From Acidicapsa ligni (lineage in GTDB: Bacteria; Acidobacteriota; Terriglobia; Terriglobales; Acidobacteriaceae): a DNA stretch of 64,000 bases. Within the stretch, counting starts at the first letter, position 1. Every line of letters starts with the position of its first letter. Made by a program: the position numbers and the translations under genes. The notes beneath the pieces were generated by a model. It saw nothing but the letters and a program-made list of their open reading frames with translations, searched no databases and was not told where the DNA came from. This document shows positions 55,814 to 64,000 of this stretch, piece by piece. The DNA lies in the NCBI RefSeq assembly GCF_025685655.1, contig NZ_JAGSYG010000002.1, positions 372,001 to 436,000 of the forward strand. The letters run 5' to 3'.

Positions 55814-55952
55814 GGCTCCAACAGACATAACTCCAACCAACATGGCTCGATGCTATCGCAAGTGCGCGCTGTGGTCGATTGAAATTCGGATTGAAAGGCA
55901 GACAAACAAGAGCGATCTGTATTTAGCGGTGAGTGTGAGGGGAGTGATTGAT

Positions 55953-56870
55953 TCAGCGTTGATTCAGCAGGCGTATGCTCTCAAGAAATACATCTCCGGC
56001 GATCGTCAAACTATGAGCGCTGACTTTGTCCATCGTGTCTTGTGCCGTGTGATGATAGCCATCGGGCAACGCCTGTGTATGCGGTCCGTAATCGATATCG
56101 ATTATGTCGATCGAAGGCACACCTCGCTGTAGAAATGCAACGTGATCGTCATCGACGGCTCCGCGATTCGCGAAAAAATATCCGCCGTGCCCAGTGTCCT
56201 TTGCAGCCTGCCCAACGAGGCGGACGAGCCACGGAGTCGACGCGCTTTCTTCTTCAACATCAAGGTCTTTATCGCCCAGCATATCGGCGAGCATCAAAGC
56301 TTTAATGCGTGGCAGTGTGCCATCCTGCCCCCACTTGGCGGCGAGATGACGGCTGCCGTAAGTATGGTCCATTCCCTGCCAGGAGTTGATGGCTTCTTCC
56401 CCATCGAAGAAGACCAGCCAGACACTGTAGCCGTCCGACACCTTGCCGCGCAGCTCGTTGGCAATCTCGATGAGTAGCCCTGTTGTAGAGCCGCCATCGT
56501 TCGCTCCTACGAACCCGATATTTCTCAGCGGATAGTTCGTCTCATAGTGCGTGGTGAGGACGATCACGCCGTTTTTCTTACCCGGAAAACGCACGATGAA
56601 GTTGCGCATGGGAACAGGACAGATAGGCGTGTTCGCGGTGAAGGTATCTTCCTCAAGCTGCCCCTTCGCAGCCTCAGCCTTGAACTGGTTGCGCAGAAAC
56701 TGCTCAGCCTTGAGATGGCCTGGACTTGTCACCCAGCGCGGCCCGATTGCGACGAACTCGCGTGTGATTTCCAGCGCCCGGTCGCCACGGAAATGCTGCT
56801 GACCAAACGCCAAAGATGGCAGCAGCCCGAGAGAAAGCGCGACGGCTCTCACCATCTGCGCAAACCTCAT
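55953..56870 (-). CDS. M28-family peptidase / glutaminyl cyclase-like
   Basis: 305 aa with a signal peptide (VRAVALSLGLLPSLAFG). Metal-ligand residues of the M28 fold are visible: His in TTHYETN, Asp in GANDGGSTTGLL, Glu pair in FFDGEEAINSW, Asp in LADMLGDKD and His in GYHHTAQDTMDKV. The layout is closest to bacterial and animal-type glutaminyl-peptide cyclotransferases, though an aminopeptidase is also possible. It begins in the last codons of tatC (four-base overlap). Confidence 0.85.
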   Translation of the reverse strand: MRFAQMVRAVALSLGLLPSLAFGQQHFRGDRALEITREFVAIGPRWVTSPGHLKAEQFLRNQFKAEAAKGQLEEDTFTANTPICPVPMRNFIVRFPGKKNGVIVLTTHYETNYPLRNIGFVGANDGGSTTGLLIEIANELRGKVSDGYSVWLVFFDGEEAINSWQGMDHTYGSRHLAAKWGQDGTLPRIKALMLADMLGDKDLDVEEESASTPWLVRLVGQAAKDTGHGGYFFANRGAVDDDHVAFLQRGVPSIDIIDIDYGPHTQALPDGYHHTAQDTMDKVSAHSLTIAGDVFLESIRLLNQR

Positions 56871-57667
56871 GCCGACTTCTCCTTGGCCTTCTTCCGGTTA
56901 GGATGGACCCACCATGCGACGCCGATGCTCAGCAGGTACAGCAGCAACATGGGCACGGCAAAAGCGAACTGCGTCGGAATATCCGGCGAAGGCGTGATGA
57001 TCTCCACAATGATGAAGATGATCAGGATCGCGTAACGCATGTTCTTCCACAGAAAGCGCGGGCTGACAATGCCAAACATGGCCAGGAAGAAGATGATCAC
57101 CGGCAGTTCAAAGGTAGCGCCCATGCCCAGGATCAGCGAGAAGAAAAAGCTGGTGTACTCCTCTATGCTGATGACCGGGTGAATGCTCATCTCGCCGCTC
57201 AATTTGAGAATGAGAAACTTGAGCATTCCAGGGAAAACATAGTGATAGCCCAGGAATGCGCCTGAAGCGAACAACCCAATAGCTGACGCCATGAAGGGCA
57301 CAACAAAGCGGCGCTCGCGCTGATAAAGTCCCGGAGCAATGAAGAGCCAGACCTGGTACAGGATGAACGGCGATGCGATGATCGCTCCGCCCACGAGTGG
57401 GATTTGAATGTAGCGCAGGTTCACCAGGTCGGCAGGATGGGTAAAGTTTAACTGGATGCCGATGGAGGATAGCGGAGCCTGCATCAGGCTGTATAGCCTG
57501 TCGGCAAAAACCAGCGCGATGATATAGCCGCCAACCAAGTAGAGTGCGACATGGATGAGCCGACGGCGCAGTTCGTCCAGGTGCTCGAATAGGCTCATGC
57601 CGGGCAGTTCGGCTCGTTCGGTGACAGCGGCTTTGGCGCGATCGATTACATCAGGAGCGTCAGGCAT
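56867..57667 (-). CDS. tatC: Sec-independent translocase TatC
   Basis: 266-aa six-helix membrane protein that recognises twin-arginine signals. It has the signature LFEHLDELRRRLIH at the N-terminus and YQVWLFIAPGLYQRERR further in, plus FFFSLILGMGATFELPVI. It overlaps the tatA/B gene upstream by 8 bases and the M28 gene downstream by 4, so all three are one operon. Confidence 0.96.
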   Translation of the reverse strand: MPDAPDVIDRAKAAVTERAELPGMSLFEHLDELRRRLIHVALYLVGGYIIALVFADRLYSLMQAPLSSIGIQLNFTHPADLVNLRYIQIPLVGGAIIASPFILYQVWLFIAPGLYQRERRFVVPFMASAIGLFASGAFLGYHYVFPGMLKFLILKLSGEMSIHPVISIEEYTSFFFSLILGMGATFELPVIIFFLAMFGIVSPRFLWKNMRYAILIIFIIVEIITPSPDIPTQFAFAVPMLLLYLLSIGVAWWVHPNRKKAKEKSA

Positions 57668-58298
57668 GATTGGCTTCGTGCTCCGTTCCCGCAGGGGTTT
57701 CTGTGGCTGCTACTGCGGTGGTCTCTGCGCTCAATCCCGAGGCTGGCTCTGCATTGACGGTTGAAGCTGGAGCCTCTACCGCTTCGGGAACTCGTCCCCG
57801 AAACGGTCGTGCGGCCTCAACGATTTCCCCTGTCGACGGTGGCATCACGGAAGGGAAGGTGTGCGGTTCTTCATGGAAAGGCCTCTGGCTGGTTTCTGAG
57901 GCGGCTTGATCTGTCGCTGGTGTTGCCTCAGAAGCCGAGGCAGACAATATCTCTGGAGACGTATATGACTGCGAGATTTCCGCGGAGTCTGAGGTTGGTT
58001 GAGCCGGCGCATTCAACTCAAGTGTCGTACTGGCCTGTGAGTTGATTTGCGTGTTGGCCTGCGCAGTCTGGGCCTGCAGCTTCTGCTGCCGCTCGGCCTC
58101 TTCGCTGGCTCGCAATTCCTCTTCCATCTGGAACTTGAAGTCGTTCGAGACCTTGCGGAACTCGTACATCAGCTTGCCGATCTGGCGGCCAATTTCAGGC
58201 AGACGCCTGGGGCCGAATACGACCAGCGCCAGCAGCATAAGCAGCATCGTGTCTGGAATGCCGATGCTTGCAACTTGAATTGTTGGTGGAAGTCCCAT
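57660..58298 (-). CDS. Twin-arginine translocase subunit TatA/TatB
   Basis: About 212 aa from ATG 58298 (58310 is an alternative). One N-terminal membrane helix with the motif VVFGPRRLPEIGRQIGKLM is followed by an amphipathic helix (EFRKVSNDFKFQMEEEL) and a long Ala/Glu/Thr/Ser-rich tail. The tail length resembles TatB more than TatA. It is the only TatA/B-type gene seen here and is coupled to tatC. Confidence 0.9.
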   Translation of the reverse strand: MGLPPTIQVASIGIPDTMLLMLLALVVFGPRRLPEIGRQIGKLMYEFRKVSNDFKFQMEEELRASEEAERQQKLQAQTAQANTQINSQASTTLELNAPAQPTSDSAEISQSYTSPEILSASASEATPATDQAASETSQRPFHEEPHTFPSVMPPSTGEIVEAARPFRGRVPEAVEAPASTVNAEPASGLSAETTAVAATETPAGTEHEANHA

Positions 58299-58778
58299 GG
58301 GTCCTATCACGTAGCTTTGATCACTTGGTCTTGGTTACTACCCAGTCTGCGGCCCTAAATCGATTGCCAGTTCGCTCCATGATACCTGTCCGCGTACAGG
58401 GGTCACAAACAGTACGGATCTTATTGCATTCCAGATTGCATTCCAGCCTGCATTACAACTCGCTCTGCCACGGCTAACATCCATTTGTTGGCACCTATTT
58501 TAGGCTCCGATATTGAACTCACGTTACAATAGTCGAAATGGAATTCTCGACTGCCGGATCTGTTTTTGGACCATTCCGGCTATGTCTGGCATCCAATATT
58601 GAACGGGTTGCAACATCCCCGTGGGTTGGGCAGGTTGTGCTGGCGCGATTCACAACTGAATTTTCGTCAATACAACCTGTAGTGAATCCACTGCAGCCAG
58701 ATTTGCTTTCAACATCCCCGTCCGCTCTGTCCACGGCGTATCGCCAAGACAGTTGCTGGGCTGAAGGCGGAAGAAAAA
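58299..58778. other. Divergent region between tatA/B and nadA
   Basis: 480 bases without an accepted gene. It holds an inverted repeat CCTGT-N6-ACAGG (58385-58400), a direct repeat of ATTGCATTCCAG twice in tandem (58423-58446), a TACAAT box (58525-58530) seven bases before an ATG, and a separated direct repeat CAACATCCCCGT at 58611-58622 and 58710-58721. The TACAAT box could be the nadA promoter with a leader of about 240 bases. An 85-codon reading at 58538-58795 shows no family features. Confidence 0.45.
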
Positions 58779-59930
58779 GTGGTTTCTGTTATTGAGGAAG
58801 TCCCTGCGATTGAATTGGGAACGCAGGAGAGTTGCAGTCTCGAGAATTACCTCGCGCTGCCCGATCACACCATGGATGACCGCATTGCTGCGGCTCGCGA
58901 AAAGCTGGGTTCGCAGGTACTCCTGCTCGGTCATCACTACCAGCGCGACGAAGTCATCCGCTTTGCTGACTTCACCGGCGACAGCTACAAGCTTTCAAAA
59001 GTTGCCGCCGAGACTGAGGCCAAATACCTCATCTTCTGCGGCGTACACTTCATGGCTGAGAGCGCCGACCTGCTCGGCCGCCAGGATGCCGACGGCAATA
59101 CCATTCAGCAGGTGATTTTGCCTGATCTGAATGCAGGCTGCTCTATGGCGGACATGGCCGAGATTTCACAGGTGGAAGCCTGCTGGGAGCAACTGGAGCA
59201 GATGGGCCTTACCGACGGCCTCATCCCGCTTACCTACATGAACTCGACTGCGGCTATCAAGGCCTTTTGCGGTGAACGCGGCGGGTTGGTTTGTACATCT
59301 TCCAATGCCCGTACAGCTTTTGAATGGGCGTTTGCGCGCGGCAAGCGGATTCTCTTTCTCCCCGATCAGCACCTTGGTCGCAATACAGGCCATGCCATGA
59401 GCATCGGGATGGATGAAATGACAGTCTGGGATCCGTGGGCGTTGCAGGGTGGGCTGACGAAGGATCGTTATGCCGGATCAAAAATCATCCTCTGGAAAGG
59501 GCACTGCTCGGTTCATCAGCGGTTCCTGCCCAGCCATGTGGATGATGTTCGCGCCAAATATCCCGGCATTCAAGTCATCGTTCATCCGGAGTGCCGCTGG
59601 GAAGTTTGCCAGAAAGCGGACGCACTTGGCTCGACGGAACGGCTGATTCAGCTGGTAGAGCAGGCTCCGAGTGGGGCCATGTTTGCCATCGGAACAGAGA
59701 TTCATCTCGTCAACCGGCTGGCAAAGCGCTTCGCGGCAGAAGGCAAACGAATCATCACTCTGGACGACTCCGGCTGCCTGTGTACGACGATGTATCGCAT
59801 CAGCCCGCAGCATCTCGCCTGGGCTCTCGAAAACCTGCTCGAAGGCCGCGTTGTCAACCAGATTCAGGTGCGTAAGACCGTCAAGCACTGGGCTCGCGTT
59901 GCGCTCGACCGGATGCTTGAAATTGGTTAG
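58779..59930 (+). CDS. nadA: Quinolinate synthase
   Basis: [4Fe-4S] enzyme that condenses iminoaspartate with dihydroxyacetone phosphate. The 383 aa include LLGHHYQRDEVIRFADFTGDSYKLS, FCGVHFMAES, TYMNSTAAIKAF, the cysteine in VCTSSNA, FLPDQHLGRNTG, HPECRWEV and CLCTTMYRISP, with cysteines suited to hold the cluster. The GTG start at 58779 follows GGCGGAAG. Two small genes follow it closely on the same strand. Confidence 0.95.
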   Translation: MVSVIEEVPAIELGTQESCSLENYLALPDHTMDDRIAAAREKLGSQVLLLGHHYQRDEVIRFADFTGDSYKLSKVAAETEAKYLIFCGVHFMAESADLLGRQDADGNTIQQVILPDLNAGCSMADMAEISQVEACWEQLEQMGLTDGLIPLTYMNSTAAIKAFCGERGGLVCTSSNARTAFEWAFARGKRILFLPDQHLGRNTGHAMSIGMDEMTVWDPWALQGGLTKDRYAGSKIILWKGHCSVHQRFLPSHVDDVRAKYPGIQVIVHPECRWEVCQKADALGSTERLIQLVEQAPSGAMFAIGTEIHLVNRLAKRFAAEGKRIITLDDSGCLCTTMYRISPQHLAWALENLLEGRVVNQIQVRKTVKHWARVALDRMLEIG

Positions 59931-59957
59931 GAATCACGATGCAGGGGAAATAGACCT

Positions 59958-60149
59958 ATGGATGAAGGTATTTTGACTGAAACAGACGTTGAAATAACAG
60001 GCGTTGAAATCGCCAATCCTTCCGCTCCGGAACCGGTTCTTCGCGTGAGCGCACGAGCCTGCAAGAGTGGCCAGATGTTAACCGAAGAAGAAATCGAAGC
60101 TGCGGAAGAAGAAGCGCTCGCCTGGTCCCGCAAATCCAATTGTTGTTAA
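59958..60149 (+). CDS. Small acidic protein ending in Cys-Cys
   Basis: 63 aa, family not recognised. It is acidic, with a Glu-rich helix near the C-terminus (LTEEEIEAAEEEALAWSRK) and a terminal SNCC; another Cys lies in ARACKSGQ. ATG 59958 is preceded by CAGGGG at good spacing, and it starts 27 bases after nadA, which supports a real gene. A role in metal or thiol chemistry is conceivable from the vicinal cysteines only. Confidence 0.6.
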   Translation: MDEGILTETDVEITGVEIANPSAPEPVLRVSARACKSGQMLTEEEIEAAEEEALAWSRKSNCC

Positions 60150-60207
60150 ATGCTGCACACATGTCAGATTGAGATTGGCGCTAAACTGATTTTGGGGAAT
60201 ATTGCGG

Positions 60208-60648
60208 ATGAAGACTTTTACTCTCGACGAAGCTCAATCTCTCCTGCCAGTGCTGGAGTCGCTGTTGAAGCGCGCCATCGAAAGCAAAACAGCCGCCGAG
60301 GCGCTAGAGTCCGAACTGTCAGAACTCTCGCGTCGCATTTTTATGTCTGGTGGGATGCACGTGGACGTCAATAAAGTTGCTGCCCGCCGCACTGCTATGG
60401 GAACGCATGAAAATCGAGCTCGCGAGACCGTTTCCGAAATCGACGAGATCGGTGTGCAGTTAAAAGATCTGGACATCGGTTTGCTCGATTTTCCCTGCCG
60501 TGTCGAGGATGAAATCGTGCTTCTCTGCTGGAAGATGGGCGAAGAGTCGATCGATTTCTGGCATACGGAAGAGGCCGGTTTTCGTGGCCGCCAGCCGGTG
60601 GACGAGCGTTTTCGGCGCCGAGCCAATTCCGGCAATCGCTTGAACTAG
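60208..60648 (+). CDS. DUF2203 protein
   Basis: 146 aa matching the DUF2203 family (MKTFTLDEAQSLLPVLESLL at the start; VQLKDLDIGLLDFPCRVEDEIVLLCWKMGEESIDFWH in the middle). The function is not known. The protein is small, soluble and helical in its first half. It sits 58 bases after the small acidic gene and may be part of a nadA transcript. Confidence 0.85.
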   Translation: MKTFTLDEAQSLLPVLESLLKRAIESKTAAEALESELSELSRRIFMSGGMHVDVNKVAARRTAMGTHENRARETVSEIDEIGVQLKDLDIGLLDFPCRVEDEIVLLCWKMGEESIDFWHTEEAGFRGRQPVDERFRRRANSGNRLN

Positions 60649-60791
60649 TTTTATCTAAAGTTTCGATAGCTCCAACATTCCTCCGGGGCTTCTGCTTTCC
60701 CTTGTGTTAGGCTCCACTCAGCTTCAGGTTTCCGCCACTCAAATTCCAAACAGGGCGCTATTCGCGACAGAGAGAGCTGCATTTGGCCGAG

Positions 60792-62108
60792 ATGCTAAGT
60801 GAGGATGTTGCGATTGGCCGCTCCGCCATGCACAAGGCTACTTGGCGGCTGATTCCGCTGATCGCCGTCGGTTACGGCGTCGCTTACATGGACCGCGTCA
60901 ACATCGGCTTTGCGGCTCTGCAAATGAATGCCGATCTCCACTTCAGTAATACCGTCTTCGGCATCGGCGCGGGCATCTTCTTCCTCAGCTACGCAGTCTG
61001 CGAAATCCCCTCTAACCTGCTGCTTTACCGATTCGGCGCACGCCGCTGGCTTTCGCGCATCATGCTCACCTGGGGCCTGCTGGCTGTTACCATGATGTTC
61101 GTTCGCACGCCGTTTCAGTTCTATGCCGTTCGTTTTCTGCTGGGCGTAGCCGAGGCGGGATTTTTCCCCGGCGTTCTCTACTACCTGACGCAATGGTTCC
61201 CGACCAATATCCGTGCTCGAGCCATCAGCCGCTTCTATGTTTCGCTTCCTCTCAGTGCCGTCATTATGGGAGCAGTCGCAGGGGCGCTCCTTAACCTGCA
61301 AGGCAAGATGGGGCTCCGAGGTTGGCAGTGGCTTTTCCTGGTGGAAGGCACGCCTGCTGTCCTCCTCAGCGCAGTATTTTTGAAATACCTGCCGGACTCG
61401 CCCAGGAATGCGCATTGGCTCACCGCGCCTGAGCGATCATGGATAGAAAACCAGCTTGCCTCCGATGGATCCGCGCTCCCCGGAAGCCACGCTACTGGTG
61501 TTGGCTCTGCCCTGCGGGACATCCGCGTCTGGCTCTTCGGTCTAACCCAGCTGCTCATGCTCGGTGTGAACTACGGCTATACGTTCTCCCTGCCCGCCAT
61601 CGTCAAGAACGCCACTGCCTTCAACAATTCAAAAGTCGGCTACATCGTCTCCGGCATAGGGCTTCTCGGAGCCATCGGCATGATCTTCAACGCCTGGTTC
61701 TCAGATCGAACGGGCAAAAGCTACCTCCATATCATTGTTCCTAGTCTGTTCGAATCCGCCTGCCTGCTGGTTGTCGCAATCACGTTGAAACCGTGGATAG
61801 CAATTCCTGTCCTGGCGCTCATGTTCTTTGCTCACAATGCGATTCAGGGGCCGCTTTTGGCTCTTCCAAGCACGTTTCTCAAGGGCAAGGGCGCAGCTAC
61901 CGGTCTTGCTACCATCAATATGGTGGGAATGCTTGGAGGGGTGATCTACCCTCCCTTCATTGGCTGGATTCGGGATCGCACCGGGGACTATCAGAGTGGT
62001 CTTGGTGTTCTCTCTCTCACCATGCTTGCGGCTACCGGAGTCGTGTTTGTGCTCCGCTCGCTAGCCAGTCGATCTATCTTAAAGGCAGCCAAAAATGTAC
62101 ATTCCTGA
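60792..62108 (+). CDS. MFS transporter of the anion:cation symporter type
   Basis: 438 aa from ATG 60792 (TTG at 60783 is possible), twelve hydrophobic segments. Family features are YMDRVNIGFAALQMNADL, CEIPSNLLLYRFGARRWLSRIM and LLGVAEAGFFPGVLYYLTQWFP. The family imports sugar acids, tartrate, pantothenate or similar anions. Its last 14 bases overlap the next gene, an ornithine-cyclodeaminase-like enzyme, so the substrate may be related to an amino or imino acid. Confidence 0.9.
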   Translation: MLSEDVAIGRSAMHKATWRLIPLIAVGYGVAYMDRVNIGFAALQMNADLHFSNTVFGIGAGIFFLSYAVCEIPSNLLLYRFGARRWLSRIMLTWGLLAVTMMFVRTPFQFYAVRFLLGVAEAGFFPGVLYYLTQWFPTNIRARAISRFYVSLPLSAVIMGAVAGALLNLQGKMGLRGWQWLFLVEGTPAVLLSAVFLKYLPDSPRNAHWLTAPERSWIENQLASDGSALPGSHATGVGSALRDIRVWLFGLTQLLMLGVNYGYTFSLPAIVKNATAFNNSKVGYIVSGIGLLGAIGMIFNAWFSDRTGKSYLHIIVPSLFESACLLVVAITLKPWIAIPVLALMFFAHNAIQGPLLALPSTFLKGKGAATGLATINMVGMLGGVIYPPFIGWIRDRTGDYQSGLGVLSLTMLAATGVVFVLRSLASRSILKAAKNVHS

Positions 62109-63009
62109 AGATAAAATCCGCGACGTTCTTACTTACGAATCTCTCATTCCCGTCATCCGTCAGGCTCTAATGGACTATTCCGCAGGAGCGGTCGATCAGC
62201 CGCCGCGCAGCGTACTGCGTGTGAAAGATCAGCAGGGCGAACCATCCGGATGGTTCGCTGTAATGCCCGCGATTGCAGGCGAAGTGATGGGCGTAAAGAC
62301 CGTCACGTTTTTCCCCGGTAACTCCAGCTCGGGACTGCATACGCACATGGCTATCATCGAACTGTTGCGCCGTTCGACAGGCGAACCGCTCGCGGTCATG
62401 GATGGCCGCCTGATTACAGAGATGCGCACCGCAGCTGTCTCGGCAGTGGCGGTTGAAGCCCTGGCCCAACCCGGTGCAAAGACTCTGGGTATCCTGGGCA
62501 GTGGAGTGCAGGCGCGCTCGCATATTGAGGCGCTACGGCTGGTGTGGCCTGCCTTTCGCGAGGCGGGAAGCATCCGCATCTGGAGCCGCAATCCGCAAAA
62601 AGCTGCCGTGCTTGCAGAAGAGACTGGCGCAGTTGCAGTCGCAATCGAAGAAGCCTCAGCCTGCGACGTAGTAGTCACTGTAACCAGCGCAACCGAGCCG
62701 GTCCTGCTGGGGAAATGGCTTTCGCCCCAGTCGCTGGTTGTTGCCGTAGGTGCGGTAGGCGCGCAATTACGCGAACTGGATGATGAAGTTATGACCGGCC
62801 ACCTTATCGCCGAATCGCGCCAGGGCGTCGAGCGGGAATCAGGCGATGCGATTCTTTCTCGCGCAGAGGTTCAGGCAGAGTTGGGCGAGGTACTCGCAGG
62901 GAAAGCCACGTTGCCAGCCAGCGGACGCCGCGTCTTCAAATCGGTCGGAATGGCCATAGAAGACATTACGGCAGCGCGGCTGGTGTGGTCACTGCTCGAA
63001 TCAAACTAG
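62095..63009 (+). CDS. Ornithine cyclodeaminase/mu-crystallin-family enzyme
   Basis: 304 aa with the family layout: an N-terminal dimerisation part (VIRQALMDYSAGAVDQPPRSVLRV), the Rossmann nucleotide site LGILGSGVQARSHIEAL, and the later SLVVAVGAVGAQLRELDDEV region. Members include ornithine cyclodeaminase, alanine dehydrogenase and ketimine reductases; the exact reaction cannot be told. It overlaps the transporter by 14 bases in another frame, so the two are probably a transport-and-metabolism pair. Confidence 0.9.
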   Translation: MYIPEDKIRDVLTYESLIPVIRQALMDYSAGAVDQPPRSVLRVKDQQGEPSGWFAVMPAIAGEVMGVKTVTFFPGNSSSGLHTHMAIIELLRRSTGEPLAVMDGRLITEMRTAAVSAVAVEALAQPGAKTLGILGSGVQARSHIEALRLVWPAFREAGSIRIWSRNPQKAAVLAEETGAVAVAIEEASACDVVVTVTSATEPVLLGKWLSPQSLVVAVGAVGAQLRELDDEVMTGHLIAESRQGVERESGDAILSRAEVQAELGEVLAGKATLPASGRRVFKSVGMAIEDITAARLVWSLLESN

Positions 63010-63049
63010 CCGCGCCCGAATCCACGCCCAAAATTCTCATTTCAGTCGG

Positions 63050-64000
63050 TTATTTTGCCCAGGCAAGACCGTCTGCGCCCTTGCCTGCGTCGATGAGGGA
63101 TTGCACCTTCCACTGCGCGACGTCGATTGCTGCCACCTTGCCGTCCGGGCTGGACACGTAAGCAGTCCTGCCGTCCGGCCGAACCAGAATTTCAGTAGGG
63201 TGCTTGCCGACTTCAATGCTGTGAGTGATCTTCATCGTCGCCAGGTCGAGCACGCATATCTCATTCAAGGTTGGAATGGTGATCAGCAGCGAGCGCCCAT
63301 CGTTGGTGGATGCAGTGCCATACCCCAGTCCAGGCAACGGAACCCAGCTCTTGACCTTGTTCGTTCTCGTGTCGATTACCGCCAGTTGCGGCTTGGACTG
63401 GTCGGAAGTAAAGACCATGCTGTCGTCCTTCGAGATGGAAATGCGCTGCGTCTGGCTGGAAATCGGAATGACCGTCAGCGTCTTTCGCGCCTTCATATCC
63501 AGTACAGAGACGGTGCCGGGGCCGACATTTGCCGTGTATCCGCGCAGGCCGTCGTGCGAAATCGCCAGCATATGGGACTCAGTCTGCGAGGTCGGGATCG
63601 AGCCTACAACCTTCAAGCTCCGCGGATCGATGATCGAGACGCTCTTGTCGAGTTCCGTAGTGACATACAACAACCCGCTGACCGGCTCGTAAATCGCGCA
63701 GTGCGGGCGCACCCCATGACCGAAATCTATTTTGCTGACTACCTTGCGGCTGGGAATATCGATGATGTCGATTATCTGACCATCCGTGCCCGGCTTGCCC
63801 ACGCCTGAGTTCCCATAAATAGGTACAAACGCGATGTGTCCGGCAGGATATACCGCAACTTCGTGGCCCGTAATTCCGCCCTCGGGAATAGTCGCAACCT
63901 GCTGTGCCGTCACAGGATCGATAAGGCTAAGATCCTGATCGGCCTGATTCGCCACTAGCAGGGTTGGCCCCGATTTCCCAGCCATTGCAGACTGAGCCAG
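63050..64000 (-). CDS. YncE-like beta-propeller protein (5' end outside the window)
   Basis: The visible 316 codons encode a YVTN/YncE-type seven-bladed propeller built from repeats such as GPTLLVANQADQDLSLID, SGLLYVTTELDKSVSIIDPRS and GRTAYVSSPDGKVAAID. The frame stays open to the right edge (ending LAQSAMAG in the direction of translation), which looks like the end of a signal peptide, so the start lies beyond the window. These proteins are periplasmic and bind nucleic acid or carry quinoprotein-like folds; function is unknown. Confidence 0.85.
   Translation of the reverse strand: MAQSAMAGKSGPTLLVANQADQDLSLIDPVTAQQVATIPEGGITGHEVAVYPAGHIAFVPIYGNSGVGKPGTDGQIIDIIDIPSRKVVSKIDFGHGVRPHCAIYEPVSGLLYVTTELDKSVSIIDPRSLKVVGSIPTSQTESHMLAISHDGLRGYTANVGPGTVSVLDMKARKTLTVIPISSQTQRISISKDDSMVFTSDQSKPQLAVIDTRTNKVKSWVPLPGLGYGTASTNDGRSLLITIPTLNEICVLDLATMKITHSIEVGKHPTEILVRPDGRTAYVSSPDGKVAAIDVAQWKVQSLIDAGKGADGLAWAK

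Noticed and set aside
58538..58795. 85-codon reading ahead of nadA, seven bases after a TACAAT box
   Set aside because: No family features, and it runs into the nadA start in another frame; the box more likely serves nadA.

Overview
The window looks like the chromosome of an acidobacterium, most likely the Terriglobia/Acidobacteriaceae group. The main clue is the 894-residue MacB-like permease that directly follows a PadR regulator and has no ATPase of its own, an arrangement typical of the 'acidobacterial duplicated orphan permeases'. The menaquinone-type UbiE/MenG, the GC-rich codon use and the long low-complexity protein tails fit this. The genus cannot be told from the sequence. Almost everything is core chromosome. 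I saw no tRNA, rRNA, CRISPR array, transposase or prophage gene.

Layout. 1-16.3 kb, all on +: the end of the division cluster (ftsQ-ftsA-ftsZ), a stand-alone penicillin-binding transpeptidase, phenylalanine hydroxylase, a DedA-rhodanese fusion, a UbiD decarboxylase, a redoxin coupled to a cytochrome c/copper-monooxygenase/TPR protein, Tex and a GntP permease. 16.4-24.2 kb: RNase PH (-), then a signalling trio (soluble histidine kinase, sigma-54 activator, small receiver/DHp-like protein) and the PadR-permease pair. 24.2-34.2 kb: purU, a flavin-dependent oxidoreductase, a TPR/AAA+/VWA operon (-), a thioesterase, the Mrp iron-sulfur carrier, and a DUF1684/exported alpha-glucosidase pair (-). 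34.4-43.5 kb: hrcA-grpE-dnaJ, a nucleoside-binding protein, a C-terminal processing protease, a parvulin chaperone and a YhaM-like nuclease. 43.6-53.1 kb: EVE protein, aroC, def-fmt-rsmB, and the opposing aroB-ubiE-CDF-OsmC-PASTA run. 53.2-64 kb: nadB, terC, an M28 peptidase, tatC-tatA/B, nadA with two small genes, an MFS transporter with an ornithine-cyclodeaminase-like enzyme, and the end of a beta-propeller gene.

Shared themes: def-fmt-rsmB handle the start and ribosome side of translation; aroB and aroC are two shikimate steps; nadB and nadA make quinolinate; hrcA-grpE-dnaJ, the parvulin and the processing protease deal with protein quality; tatA/B and tatC export folded proteins.

The most unusual items are: (1) two copies of a 118-bp element with terminal inverted repeats and a central hairpin, one of which supplies the stop codon of ubiD; (2) a kinase/sigma-54 activator/small-protein trio in which the activator has Asn where the phospho-Asp should be and the small protein looks like a receiver fused to a DHp helix that lacks its His; (3) a sigma-54-type promoter motif upstream of that trio; (4) a 9-bp inverted repeat around the padR promoter; (5) a cytochrome c-PHM-TPR fusion that keeps all expected copper ligands; and (6) a zinc-type CDF transporter with three cytoplasmic dimerisation modules in tandem.
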